From Pseudomonadales bacterium (lineage in GTDB: Bacteria > Pseudomonadota > Gammaproteobacteria > Pseudomonadales > Azotimanducaceae), in assembly GCA_024234635.1 (NCBI GenBank), contig JACKNX010000018.1:16364-80363 (forward strand): DNA of 64,000 bases, written 5' to 3'. Each line of letters opens with the position of its first letter. Position 1 is the first letter of the stretch. Of this stretch, positions 44,567 through 52,526 are shown in pieces. The position numbers and the translations under genes were made by a program. The notes under the pieces were generated by a model that searched no databases, had not been told where the DNA came from, and saw only the letters and a program-made list of their open reading frames with translations.

Positions 44567-47065
44567 TTACGTCGCGTTTCCGCGCAACACACGCATCGGT
44601 GGTGTGGAGGTGAGTTTCAGCGTACCAAGCAGGCCAACGCTGCCCACAAGCAGCGCCGAGGTCACTGGCGCCAACACCCACAGCCAGGGGTGCAGTACTA
44701 CATCGAGATCAAATACCTGGTGGTGCAATACCGCCACCGTCGATTCCGCGCCTATCGCCGCCAGACAGCCCGCCAGCAGCCCGAGCGTGGAAAACTCCAC
44801 CAGCAACGCGCCACGTATCAGCCGCCGCGTACCGCCCAGCGCGCGAATGAGCGCGTGTTCCGCTTCGCGTGCGTCACGGCTCGCCTGGATACTGGCCAGG
44901 AGCACAAGGCAGCCGGACACCACCACCAGCCCCAGGATGAGCTCAACCGCCTGCGTCACCCGGTCGACGATACGCTGCACCTGCTCGATGATGGCATCCA
45001 CTTCCAGCACGGTGATGGTGGGAAACCGCGACAGCAGGGTATTGAGGAACGCTTTGTTTTCCTTCGGCAGAAAGAACGATGTCATGTAGGTGGCCGGATA
45101 GTGTTCCAGCACACCGGGGGAAAAGATGATGAAAAAATTGGGGCGCATGCTTTCCCAATCGAGTTGCCGCAGCGACGCCACAACGGTTTCCACGCGCGTG
45201 CCGGCAACATCGAAAGCGACACTGTCGCCCACGTGAATGCCGAATTCCCGGGCATAGTCCGCTTCCAGACTTACCAGCGGGCGGGTCTCGTCGGGTGTCC
45301 ACCACTCACCCTCAACCAGCGTATTGTCCTCGGGCATGACCCCGGCCCAGGTGAGATTGCGCTCACTGCCGAGTTGCACGCCAGTATCGCCGCCCTGCGC
45401 TTCCCGGGCGTCGTCGATGGCGCGCGCCGACTCCCCACGCAGCTCGATCACACGTCCGCGGATGATGGGATAGCTCCCGCTGCCCGGTACCGCGCCTTGC
45501 GCGATCAGACGGTCGACGTCTTCGCGCTCTTCCGGCATGACGTTCATTACGAAGTGGTTGGGGGTATCAACCGGAATCTGTGCCCGCCAGTCATCGAGCA
45601 GCGCGGTGCGAAGCAGCACCAGCACGGCCAGCAGCATGACCGCCAGACCGAAGATCAGTACCTGGGCCACACTCTCGCGTGAGCGTCGCTGCAATCCGGC
45701 CAGTGCCAGGCGCCAGTAACTTGCCGCCTGCGTGCCGACCAGTCGGCTGCCGCGCAGCAACAGCACCGCCAGCGTTCCGAACACAAGCAGTACGCCGGCA
45801 ACGCCAGCCAGTGTCCAAAGCGTCAACGTGAGGCTGCGCGTGTACCACACCAGCAGGGCCAGACCGCCGGCCGCCGCCGCGGCGTAGGACACCAGACGCG
45901 ATGCATCGTCGCCGCCGACATCGCGCCGGATCACCCGCATGGGTGAAATCCCTCGCAGGTGCAGCAGCGGCGGCAGGGCAAACGCCAGCGCGCACACCAG
46001 GCCGGTCAGCGTACCCACCAGGAACGGGCGGAAGCCGGGTGGCGGCAGTTCGACCGACACCAGCGCTCCCAGCGCCCGCACGATGCCCAGATGGAGGACC
46101 GCCCCCGTGCCCAGCCCGATCACGACGGCCACGCTGCCAACCAGCAGCAAGACCCCCGTGTACGCCTGGAGAACAACGTTCGGCGTCGCCCCCAGCGTTT
46201 TCAGAACCGCCACATGATCGAAGTGACGGCGCGCATAGCGATGGGCGCTCAAGGCAACAGCCACACCGGCCAGCAGCACGCCGAGCAAACCGCCCAGCAG
46301 CAGAAAGCTCTCTGCGCGGTCGAGCGCGCCGCCGACGCGCGGACTGGCATCGTGAATGCCTACCCAGCGTTGCCCGGGCTCCAGGTCCAGGGAGGCATGC
46401 AGGCGTTCCAGCGACGCTTCGTCCCCGGCCAGCAGGAGCCGGTAGTTCAGCCGGCTGCCCGGCTGCACCACACCGGTGGCCGGCACGTCGGCCAGGTTCA
46501 TCAGCAGGCGCGGTCCGAGATCGAAAAAACTGCCCCCCCGATCCGGTTCGCTGACCAGCACCCGCGTGACCGTGAGTGTGCTGATCCCCACTTCCACCGT
46601 GTCGCCCAGCGCCACCTGCAGGGCCGGAAACAGCCGCGAGTCCAGCCACACTTCGCCCGGAGCCGGCGTCTGCCGTATGGGTGCGCCTTTCCCGAACGGC
46701 GCATCAGCGACAATCAGATCGCCACGCAACGGGTAGGCCGCATCCACCGCCTTGACGCTGACGAGTTGGTTGCGCTCGTCACCCGCGAACACCATGGATG
46801 GGAAGACCATGAGCTCGCTGGTGACCAGCCCCCGTTCCCGTGCCCCCTCCCGGATCGCCGGCGGCAGCGGCGCCGAGGCGGTGACATAGCGATCCGCCGC
46901 AAGCATATGCGCCGATTCGCTGGTCAACGCCTGGTAGAGCCGATCGACGAACAGGCTGATAGCCGTGACACTGGCCACCGCCATGATCAGCGCAGCCACA
47001 AGCAGCGCCAGTTCACCGCCGCGCCAGTCGCGCAGCGCCATGCGCCAGATGAAAAACGGCGTCAT
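44567..47065 (-). CDS. ybbP: FtsX-like ABC transporter permease (YbbP type)
   Basis: An 832-residue inner-membrane protein with one N-terminal helix, a large periplasmic domain (about 50-250), helix groups near 250-470, a second periplasmic domain, and a C-terminal FtsX-type helix set (VTQAVELILGLVVVSGCLVL). It pairs with the YbbA-like ATPase, whose stop it overlaps by 4 bp. The exact substrate of YbbAP is not settled; the family is of the MacB/FtsX mechanotransmission type and may export or extract lipophilic molecules. Length is normal. Confidence 0.88.
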   Translation of the reverse strand: MTPFFIWRMALRDWRGGELALLVAALIMAVASVTAISLFVDRLYQALTSESAHMLAADRYVTASAPLPPAIREGARERGLVTSELMVFPSMVFAGDERNQLVSVKAVDAAYPLRGDLIVADAPFGKGAPIRQTPAPGEVWLDSRLFPALQVALGDTVEVGISTLTVTRVLVSEPDRGGSFFDLGPRLLMNLADVPATGVVQPGSRLNYRLLLAGDEASLERLHASLDLEPGQRWVGIHDASPRVGGALDRAESFLLLGGLLGVLLAGVAVALSAHRYARRHFDHVAVLKTLGATPNVVLQAYTGVLLLVGSVAVVIGLGTGAVLHLGIVRALGALVSVELPPPGFRPFLVGTLTGLVCALAFALPPLLHLRGISPMRVIRRDVGGDDASRLVSYAAAAAGGLALLVWYTRSLTLTLWTLAGVAGVLLVFGTLAVLLLRGSRLVGTQAASYWRLALAGLQRRSRESVAQVLIFGLAVMLLAVLVLLRTALLDDWRAQIPVDTPNHFVMNVMPEEREDVDRLIAQGAVPGSGSYPIIRGRVIELRGESARAIDDAREAQGGDTGVQLGSERNLTWAGVMPEDNTLVEGEWWTPDETRPLVSLEADYAREFGIHVGDSVAFDVAGTRVETVVASLRQLDWESMRPNFFIIFSPGVLEHYPATYMTSFFLPKENKAFLNTLLSRFPTITVLEVDAIIEQVQRIVDRVTQAVELILGLVVVSGCLVLLASIQASRDAREAEHALIRALGGTRRLIRGALLVEFSTLGLLAGCLAAIGAESTVAVLHHQVFDLDVVLHPWLWVLAPVTSALLVGSVGLLGTLKLTSTPPMRVLRGNAT

Positions 47066-47733
47066 GCGAGCAACCTGCCGGCGGCAATCTCCAGCCGGCG
47101 ATCGCAGCGTCCGGCGAGCCGTTCGTCGTGCGTGACGAGGATGAGCGTGGTGGCAAACTCGCGGTTCAGTTCGAACAGCAATTCGATGACCCGCTCACCC
47201 GTGATGGTATCCAGATTGCCCGTGGGTTCATCGGCAAACAGCACCGAGGGTTTCGATGCAAACGCCCGCGCGATTGCCACCCGCTGCTGTTCACCGCCGG
47301 ACAACTGCCGCGGGTAGTGATGCGTACGCTGGCCCAGTCCCACCTTCTCCAGCAATTCGCGGGCGGCGGTAGCGGCGTCGCGATCGCCGCGCAACTCCGC
47401 GGGCAGCATCACGTTCTCCAGCGCCGTGAGGCTGTCGAGGAGCTGGAAAGACTGGAACACGAATCCGACATGCCGACCCCGGACCAGCGCCCGCTGCTCC
47501 TCGTCCAGCGCGGTGATCTCGCTGCCTTCCAGCACTACCCGTCCGCTGGAAGGCAGATCAAGTCCGGCAAGGATACCCAGCAGGGTCGTTTTGCCTGAGC
47601 CGGAGGCGCCCACCACGGCCACGGTTTCGCCTGCTTTGATTTCGAGGCTCACGCCCTCCAAGATAGCCAGTTCGCCCTCGGCGGTAGCGACCACCTTCGA
47701 GACCTTTTCAGCAAGCACCACGCAGCCACTCAT
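47062..47733 (-). CDS. ybbA: ABC transporter ATPase (YbbA, LolD-like)
   Basis: A 223-residue ATPase: Walker A GASGSGKTTLL, Q-loop FVFQSFQLLDSLTALENVML, signature LSGGEQQRVAIARAF, Walker B VLFADEPTGNLD and switch His in LVTHDERLA. This is the MacB/LolD subgroup. The ATG at 47733 matches the family start. It is divergent from tesA, the same arrangement as ybbA-tesA in E. coli, and overlaps its permease partner. Confidence 0.93.
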   Translation of the reverse strand: MSGCVVLAEKVSKVVATAEGELAILEGVSLEIKAGETVAVVGASGSGKTTLLGILAGLDLPSSGRVVLEGSEITALDEEQRALVRGRHVGFVFQSFQLLDSLTALENVMLPAELRGDRDAATAARELLEKVGLGQRTHHYPRQLSGGEQQRVAIARAFASKPSVLFADEPTGNLDTITGERVIELLFELNREFATTLILVTHDERLAGRCDRRLEIAAGRLLA

Positions 47734-47827
47734 GACCCGTTCAATCCTCTGTCTGTTCACCCGTACGTTCCTTCGCGGCCCACACACTGACCGCGACGCG
47801 ACGCGACAGTTCCCCGAACGCCAACAA

Positions 47828-48478
47828 ATGCCGGGGCGCGACACTGGAATGTTGCCTGTGATCCTGCTGCTCGGCCTCGCGCTTCTCCCCTTCCAGGCCC
47901 CGTTGGCGAACGCTCAGACAGTACTGATCCTGGGTGACAGTATCAGCGCCGCCTATGGCATTCAACGAGAGGACGGGTGGGTGAACCTGTTGCAGCAACG
48001 ACTGGCCAACGCGCGTCCCGGCACCCGCGTGGTCAACGCCAGCGTGAGTGGTGAGACCACGGGAGGCGGGCTGGCGCGATTGCCCGCGGCGCTGGCTGAA
48101 CACCGCCCCGCCATCGTTGTGGTGGAACTTGGCGGCAACGACGGTCTGCGCGGCTATCCGGTGAAACGCGCGCGCGACAACCTCGCCGCCATGATCGACC
48201 TGGTGCGGGGCGCCGGCGCGAGGCCGCTGCTGGTGGGTATGCGAATACCGCCCAACTACGGTGCCCGTTACACACAGGCTTTCGAACGCATGTATGCCGA
48301 TCTGGCCGACGCGACGCAGGTACCACTGGTCCCGTTTCTGCTGGCCAGCGTGGCGCTGAATCCGGCGCTGATGCAGGGTGATGGCATACACCCGACCGCG
48401 GCGGCGCAACCTGCGCTGCTGGACACCATATGGCCGTTCATCGACGACCTTTTGCACGAGATTGCAGGCGCCGGCTGA
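47828..48478 (+). CDS. tesA: Multifunctional acyl-CoA thioesterase/esterase TesA
   Basis: Periplasmic SGNH hydrolase (thioesterase I, protease I, lysophospholipase L1). A signal peptide (VILLLGLALLPFQAPLANA) precedes ILGDSISAAYG (block I with the catalytic Ser), then VVELGGNDGLRG (block III Asn) and GDGIHPT (block V with Asp and His). ATG at 47828 or 47849; the first supplies a basic residue before the hydrophobic core, the second the more usual length. Divergent from ybbA, as in E. coli. Confidence 0.92.
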   Translation: MPGRDTGMLPVILLLGLALLPFQAPLANAQTVLILGDSISAAYGIQREDGWVNLLQQRLANARPGTRVVNASVSGETTGGGLARLPAALAEHRPAIVVVELGGNDGLRGYPVKRARDNLAAMIDLVRGAGARPLLVGMRIPPNYGARYTQAFERMYADLADATQVPLVPFLLASVALNPALMQGDGIHPTAAAQPALLDTIWPFIDDLLHEIAGAG

Positions 48479-48485
48479 TTCCTGG

Positions 48486-48800
48486 TCAGGACTTGGCGCC
48501 GCCTGCACACGGCGGCGACAACGGCGCCGCGCCGTGCCGCTTCACCCACTCCGCCGGCGTATAGGTGTGCACCGCCAGCGCGTGCATGCCTGCGGCGAAT
48601 TCCTCCGCCAGCAGGCCGTTGACACGCCGATGGCGGGCAACGCGCCCCTGCCCCTCGAAGTCGTCAGAGACCAGTACCACCTTGAAGTGGCTTTCGGCAC
48701 CCGCGGGCACGTTGTGACCGCTGCTTTCGTCCGCCACCTCCAGGTGCGCGAGGGGCAGTGCCTGTGCCAGGGTGGACTCGATACGCTGTGCCCGGTTCAT
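48486..48800 (-). CDS. BolA family protein
   Basis: BolA proteins work with monothiol glutaredoxins in iron-sulfur cluster and redox control, or bind DNA. The 104-residue product starts MNRAQRIESTL and has the BolA core: LEVADESSGHNVPAGAESHF (loop with the invariant His), FKVVLVSDDFEG and RVNGLLAEEF, then MHALAVHTYTPAEW. It has the SGH loop of true BolA-type proteins more than of IbaG. The C-terminal GAAPLSPPC tail is extra. It converges on tesA with only 7 bp between them. Confidence 0.9.
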   Translation of the reverse strand: MNRAQRIESTLAQALPLAHLEVADESSGHNVPAGAESHFKVVLVSDDFEGQGRVARHRRVNGLLAEEFAAGMHALAVHTYTPAEWVKRHGAAPLSPPCAGGAKS

Positions 48801-48951
48801 GTATGCGACCTCGACTCGAAGCGCTGCGGATTGTACGCGATGGCAGCCTGCCGTGGCGCGCCATCGAGCCGCAGGGCGACACAATGGAAATCACCGATCA
48901 ATCCGACAATCCATTCGTTACACTGCGCACAACCCATGCTGGAACGCGCTG

Positions 48952-49740
48952 ATGCTGGCACTGCTGTCGCCCGCCAAGACACTCGACTATTCCACGCCCC
49001 TGCCCACGAGAAGGTTTACCGAACCCCGGTTCGTGGCCGCTTCCAGCGAACTCATCGAACGGCTGCGCGCCTACGCAACGCCGGACCTGGCCAGCCTGAT
49101 GAACATCAGTGACAAGCTGGCCGAGGAGAACCGCCGTCGCTACGCGCAATGGTCGCCGAGCTTCACGCCGGAGACCGCCCGCCAGGCAATCTACGCGTTC
49201 AAGGGTGATGTGTACCTGGGCCTGGAAGCCGCGCGTTTCAGCACCCGGGATCTGACCTATGCACAGAAACATCTGCGCATCCTCTCCGGGCTGCACGGTC
49301 TGCTGCGGCCGCTGGATCTGATCCAGCCCTACCGGCTTGAAATGGGCACTGCTCTTGATACGCCCACCGGACGGGGGCTGTACGGCTACTGGCGGGAAAC
49401 GGTGACCGATGCGCTGAACGCGGACCTTGCAGCGAGCGGCAAACCGCTGTTGCTCAACCTCGCCTCCAATGAATACTTCGACGTGGTGGACAGAAGTCGT
49501 CTACAGGCAGATGTGATCACCGTGAAGTTTCTCGAACTGAAAAACGGCAGCTACAAATTCCTGTCTTTCTATGGCAAGAAGGCACGAGGTCTGATGGCGG
49601 CCTGGTTCGTCACACGCCGCGCAACCACACGCGCGGCCCTGCAACGCTTCGACTGGCACGGCTACCGCTACAGTGCCGAGGCATCCGCGGCGGATGAATG
49701 GACGTTTCTCCGGGATGTGCCCAGCGAACACCGGGATTGA
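48952..49740 (+). CDS. yaaA: Peroxide stress protein YaaA
   Basis: YaaA lowers free iron under peroxide stress and has DNA-binding activity in E. coli. The 262-residue product begins MLALLSPAKTLDY and carries AIYAFKGDVYLGLEA, GLHGLLRPLDLIQPYRLEMG, LLLNLASNEYFD and SFYGKKARGLMA, the family blocks. The ATG at 48952 sits behind GGAACG. It ends 84 bp before the DUF1244 gene. Confidence 0.95.
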   Translation: MLALLSPAKTLDYSTPLPTRRFTEPRFVAASSELIERLRAYATPDLASLMNISDKLAEENRRRYAQWSPSFTPETARQAIYAFKGDVYLGLEAARFSTRDLTYAQKHLRILSGLHGLLRPLDLIQPYRLEMGTALDTPTGRGLYGYWRETVTDALNADLAASGKPLLLNLASNEYFDVVDRSRLQADVITVKFLELKNGSYKFLSFYGKKARGLMAAWFVTRRATTRAALQRFDWHGYRYSAEASAADEWTFLRDVPSEHRD

Positions 49741-49824
49741 CCCGGCCCGCGCGCGGCACGCTCCGGAACGGCAACCGACGCGTGGTATCCTGCGCCCCAT
49801 GCATTGACTCCGGAGTGCCCCGTC

Positions 49825-50112
49825 ATGGCCACGACAACCGACATCGAAGCCGCCGTTTTCCGCCGATTGCTCGCGCATCTGGACGCCAACAAGGACGTGC
49901 AGAACATCGACCTGATGAATCTTGCGGGCTTCTGCCGCAACTGCCTGGCCAAATGGTATGTGGCGGCTGCCCAGGAGGCGGGAGAAAGCATCGATCTGGA
50001 CGGCGCACGTGAGCGCGTCTATGGCGAGCCTTACGGGGACTGGAAGGCAAAGTATCAGCGCGAAGCATCCCCCGAACAGCTGGCTGCCTTCGATACGAAA
50101 AAGCCTTCCTGA
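49825..50112 (+). CDS. DUF1244 family protein
   Basis: A 95-residue cytoplasmic protein of unknown function. The signature GFCRNCLAKWY, with a CxxC pair that could bind metal, and EARxRVYG-like ERVYGEPYGDWKAKYQ identify DUF1244. The ATG at 49825 has GGAG at good spacing. The family occurs mostly in alpha- and gammaproteobacteria. Confidence 0.9.
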   Translation: MATTTDIEAAVFRRLLAHLDANKDVQNIDLMNLAGFCRNCLAKWYVAAAQEAGESIDLDGARERVYGEPYGDWKAKYQREASPEQLAAFDTKKPS

Positions 50113-50451
50113 CGGCGTTCCCAGTTGCTACCGGCTGGCGGTGTCGGGCGCGAGACACCGTCTCATCGGTGACCGCGGACCCGAGCACGCCTGATTGATG
50201 CGCTGCCGATTGAAGTACTGCTGATTGAAGCGCTGCTGTACTGACGCCCTACCGGGTGGGGGCGCCCTCCATGCCAGCCCGCGGGACACACGCCGGCAAT
50301 CGCAACGTGTCCAGCTGCCAACAGTGTCCGGGATATGCTGTCAATGCCTGTCGCCGCATCATTACGTTTCGCTGACACCTTGCCGACGACACGCTGCAAA
50401 TTGGAGCGCCTCTCCGGCCTACCCTGACGCTTTGACGCCGGGAGCCGTAGT
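50113..50451. other. Intergenic region before the signal peptidase paralogue
   Basis: About 340 bp with no credible gene. It holds a three-copy 15-bp imperfect tandem repeat (50192-50236, listed separately) and the promoter of the signal peptidase gene. A 148-codon minus frame crossing it runs antisense into the peptidase gene and shows no family motif. Confidence 0.5.
50192..50236. repeat. Three 15-bp imperfect tandem repeats
   Basis: The units are TGATTGATGCGCTGC, CGATTGAAGTACTGC and TGATTGAAGCGCTGC, directly adjacent, followed by TGTACTGAC. They sit about 215 bp before the signal peptidase start and could be protein-binding repeats or simple slippage product. Confidence 0.7.
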
Positions 50452-51117
50452 TTGCGTTCCAACTCCGTCATCGCGCAGGCACCATCTGCGTTCAATGCAA
50501 CGTCATTCGCACCGTTTGTCATCCTGCTTGGCACGCTGCTTCTGGTACGCAGCAGCGTACTGGACTGGAGCCAGGTACCAACGGGGTCGATGCAGCCGAC
50601 CATCGCCATCGGCGATCACATCGTGGTGGACAAGCTCGCCTATGACCTGCGCATTCCGTTCACGCACGTTTCACTGCTGCGTCACGGTGCGCCACAGCGA
50701 GGCGATATCGTCACGTTTTCCTCTCCGGTGGAAGACCGCACGTACGTCAAGCGTGTGATAGGCCTGCCGGGGGATGAAGTCGCGATGATCGGCAACCACC
50801 TGGTGGTGAACGGGCAACCCTCGGCGTGGGTGTCGACAACCGATGACGGCATCCTGGAAGAGCGTGTAGATGGTCGGTCCTGGCACATTCGGCTGTTCGG
50901 CAGCCCCCTCGCACCGGACAACTTTGGTCGTATACGGGTGCCCGACGGCAAGTACCTCGTGCTGGGTGACAACCGGCAGCAGAGTTTCGACTCGCGTCAG
51001 TTCGGCTTCGTGGATCGGGACAGCATTCTCGGCAGGGCCCGCCTGGTGGCCTTCAGCCTGGACTACGACGATCGTTTCATTCCGCGTCGCGATCGGGTGT
51101 TTCTGCCGCTTCGCTAG
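50452..51117 (+). CDS. Type I signal peptidase (LepB-like)
   Basis: A 221-residue S26 peptidase: one N-terminal membrane helix (APFVILLGTLLLVRSSVL), catalytic Ser in VPTGSMQPTI, general-base Lys in RTYVKRVIGLPGDEV, and the box with GDNRQQSFDSRQFG. It appears to start at TTG with GGGAG eight bases upstream. It has a single membrane span rather than the two of E. coli LepB, and lies away from lepA and rnc, so it may be a second signal peptidase. Its last 41 bp overlap a convergent membrane-protein gene. Confidence 0.9.
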   Translation: MRSNSVIAQAPSAFNATSFAPFVILLGTLLLVRSSVLDWSQVPTGSMQPTIAIGDHIVVDKLAYDLRIPFTHVSLLRHGAPQRGDIVTFSSPVEDRTYVKRVIGLPGDEVAMIGNHLVVNGQPSAWVSTTDDGILEERVDGRSWHIRLFGSPLAPDNFGRIRVPDGKYLVLGDNRQQSFDSRQFGFVDRDSILGRARLVAFSLDYDDRFIPRRDRVFLPLR

Positions 51118-51439
51118 CACTCCGCGACCTGGATCGGCCTGGGCCGTGGCACAGGCGACCCAGCACGAAGCCGGCCAGTACGCCACCGCCGGCGAACAGC
51201 AGCACAAACGCCAGGCTCACGACGCCATAGCGGGCAAGCTGCTCGACATCCAGCCCCAGCTCTCTCACCAGGTAGGCGAGAATCGCGAGCAGCGCCAGCG
51301 AGCCGAGCGCCACCGTGCGCGTAAGCTGGCGCGCAGACACAACGCCACGGCGCTCGCTCGCCACCCGCCGCGGTCGATAGCGATAGCGGAACGATTCCTT
51401 CGGCGGTGTCGTCAACCACTTTTCCGGGCGACGGACCAT
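51077..51439 (-). CDS. Small two-helix membrane protein, unknown function
   Basis: 120 residues. A basic N-terminus (RYRYRPRR) is followed by two hydrophobic helices (TVALGSLALLAILAYLV and VSLAFVLLFAGGGVLAGFVL) and a charged tail rich in Arg, Ser and Glu. The ATG at 51439 has AGGG upstream. Overlaps the end of the signal peptidase gene on the opposite strand by 41 bp and starts 10 bp after the FKBP stop, so likely cotranscribed with it. Family not recognised; coding status is probable, not certain. Confidence 0.65.
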   Translation of the reverse strand: MVRRPEKWLTTPPKESFRYRYRPRRVASERRGVVSARQLTRTVALGSLALLAILAYLVRELGLDVEQLARYGVVSLAFVLLFAGGGVLAGFVLGRLCHGPGRSRSRSASEAAETPDRDAE

Positions 51440-51449
51440 GCCGGGAGCC

Positions 51450-52130
51450 CTATGGCTCGATGCCCAGCAGTTCGACCTCGAACACCAGCGTTGCGCCGGG
51501 CGGGATGTCCGGTGGCGCGCCTTTCTCGCCATAAGCGAGCTCCGGCGGGAGCACGAGTCGCCACTTGGAACCGACCGGCATCATCTGCAGCGCCTCCACC
51601 CAGCCCTTGATGACGCCGGTCACCGGAAACGTGACGGGCTCACCGCGCTCCACCGAGCTGTCGAAGACAGCGCCGTCGATAAGCTGACCGTGGTAGTGGG
51701 TTTTCACCCGCTGCGTGGCTGTCGGCTTTGCACCCGAGCCGGCCTTGAGCACCTCGTACTGCAGTCCCGACGCCGTGGTGGTCACGCCCGGCCGGGCGCT
51801 GTTTTGCTGCCGGAACTTATCGCCCTCCGCCTTGTTGACGCTCATCCGCTCCGACGTCTTCTTCTCCAGCAATTCCCGCACCTGCTGGAACGCGGGCTGC
51901 AGGTCCGCCTGATTTACCCGCGGCTTCGTACCCGCCAGCGCATCCGCCAGACCCGCCCGAACAGCATCGGGATCAGCGACCGGCCCGAACTGCTGCATGA
52001 TCTGCACGCCGCTGCTGTAGCCCATCCAGTAGCTCGCCTGGCGCGGGGCGGAATCCAGCGGCGGCGCGTCAGCAGCCTGTACCGATAGCGACACCATGAG
52101 CAGTGACGCGCCAAGAACTTTTCGATGCAT
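51450..52130 (-). CDS. FKBP-type peptidyl-prolyl cis-trans isomerase (Mip/FkpA-like)
   Basis: A 226-residue periplasmic foldase: signal peptide (MHRKVLGASLLMVSLSVQA), an N-terminal helical dimerisation domain (about 25-115), and a C-terminal FKBP domain (about 125-226) with VKTHYHGQLIDGAVFDSS, FPVTGVIKGWVEALQMM and PPELAYGEKG. This is the FkpA/Mip architecture. The signal-peptide start is clear. It is divergent from prc with about 400 bp between. Confidence 0.93.
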   Translation of the reverse strand: MHRKVLGASLLMVSLSVQAADAPPLDSAPRQASYWMGYSSGVQIMQQFGPVADPDAVRAGLADALAGTKPRVNQADLQPAFQQVRELLEKKTSERMSVNKAEGDKFRQQNSARPGVTTTASGLQYEVLKAGSGAKPTATQRVKTHYHGQLIDGAVFDSSVERGEPVTFPVTGVIKGWVEALQMMPVGSKWRLVLPPELAYGEKGAPPDIPPGATLVFEVELLGIEP

Positions 52131-52526
52131 CGTGACTCCAATCTGAGGAATGATCGTGGCCTGCCCGGCTATCGGCAGCGCCGCCGGCTGAACCCGGCTT
52201 GCCGCTGTTCCGTGACGCAGGTTACATTCGGCCTACAGAGAGACTGCGGGCCGGTGCTAAGCTGCCGGCGCTTGGGCGACTGCACCCTACACGCAGCGAT
52301 GTCGTTTGACCACCGTGCGAAAGCAACGCCGGTGGACGATCGCCGCCATGGGACAGGTCGCCGTTGTCGAGCCGGGTCGGGCACACCAGGAGGTGTCGCT
52401 GCAACGGCCGGCCTTGTTTCGGATACCTCCTCGCGGAGGTCGCCGATACGCAGTACACAGGCCATTGCCTGAGCATGCCCGGGAACGTCCTGCACGGCAT
52501 TCCGGGTACCCTGAAAGGAGGATTCA
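52131..52526. other. Divergent intergenic region FKBP / prc
   Basis: About 396 bp with no recognisable gene. It carries the promoters for the FKBP gene (minus) and prc (plus). Short open frames on both strands lack family motifs. The right end has AAAGGAGG just before the prc GTG. No other elements stood out. Confidence 0.5.

Noticed and set aside
50163..50609. 148-codon minus frame over the 15-bp repeats
   Set aside because: Runs antisense into the signal peptidase gene and shows low-complexity Ser/Ile repeats derived from the DNA repeats.
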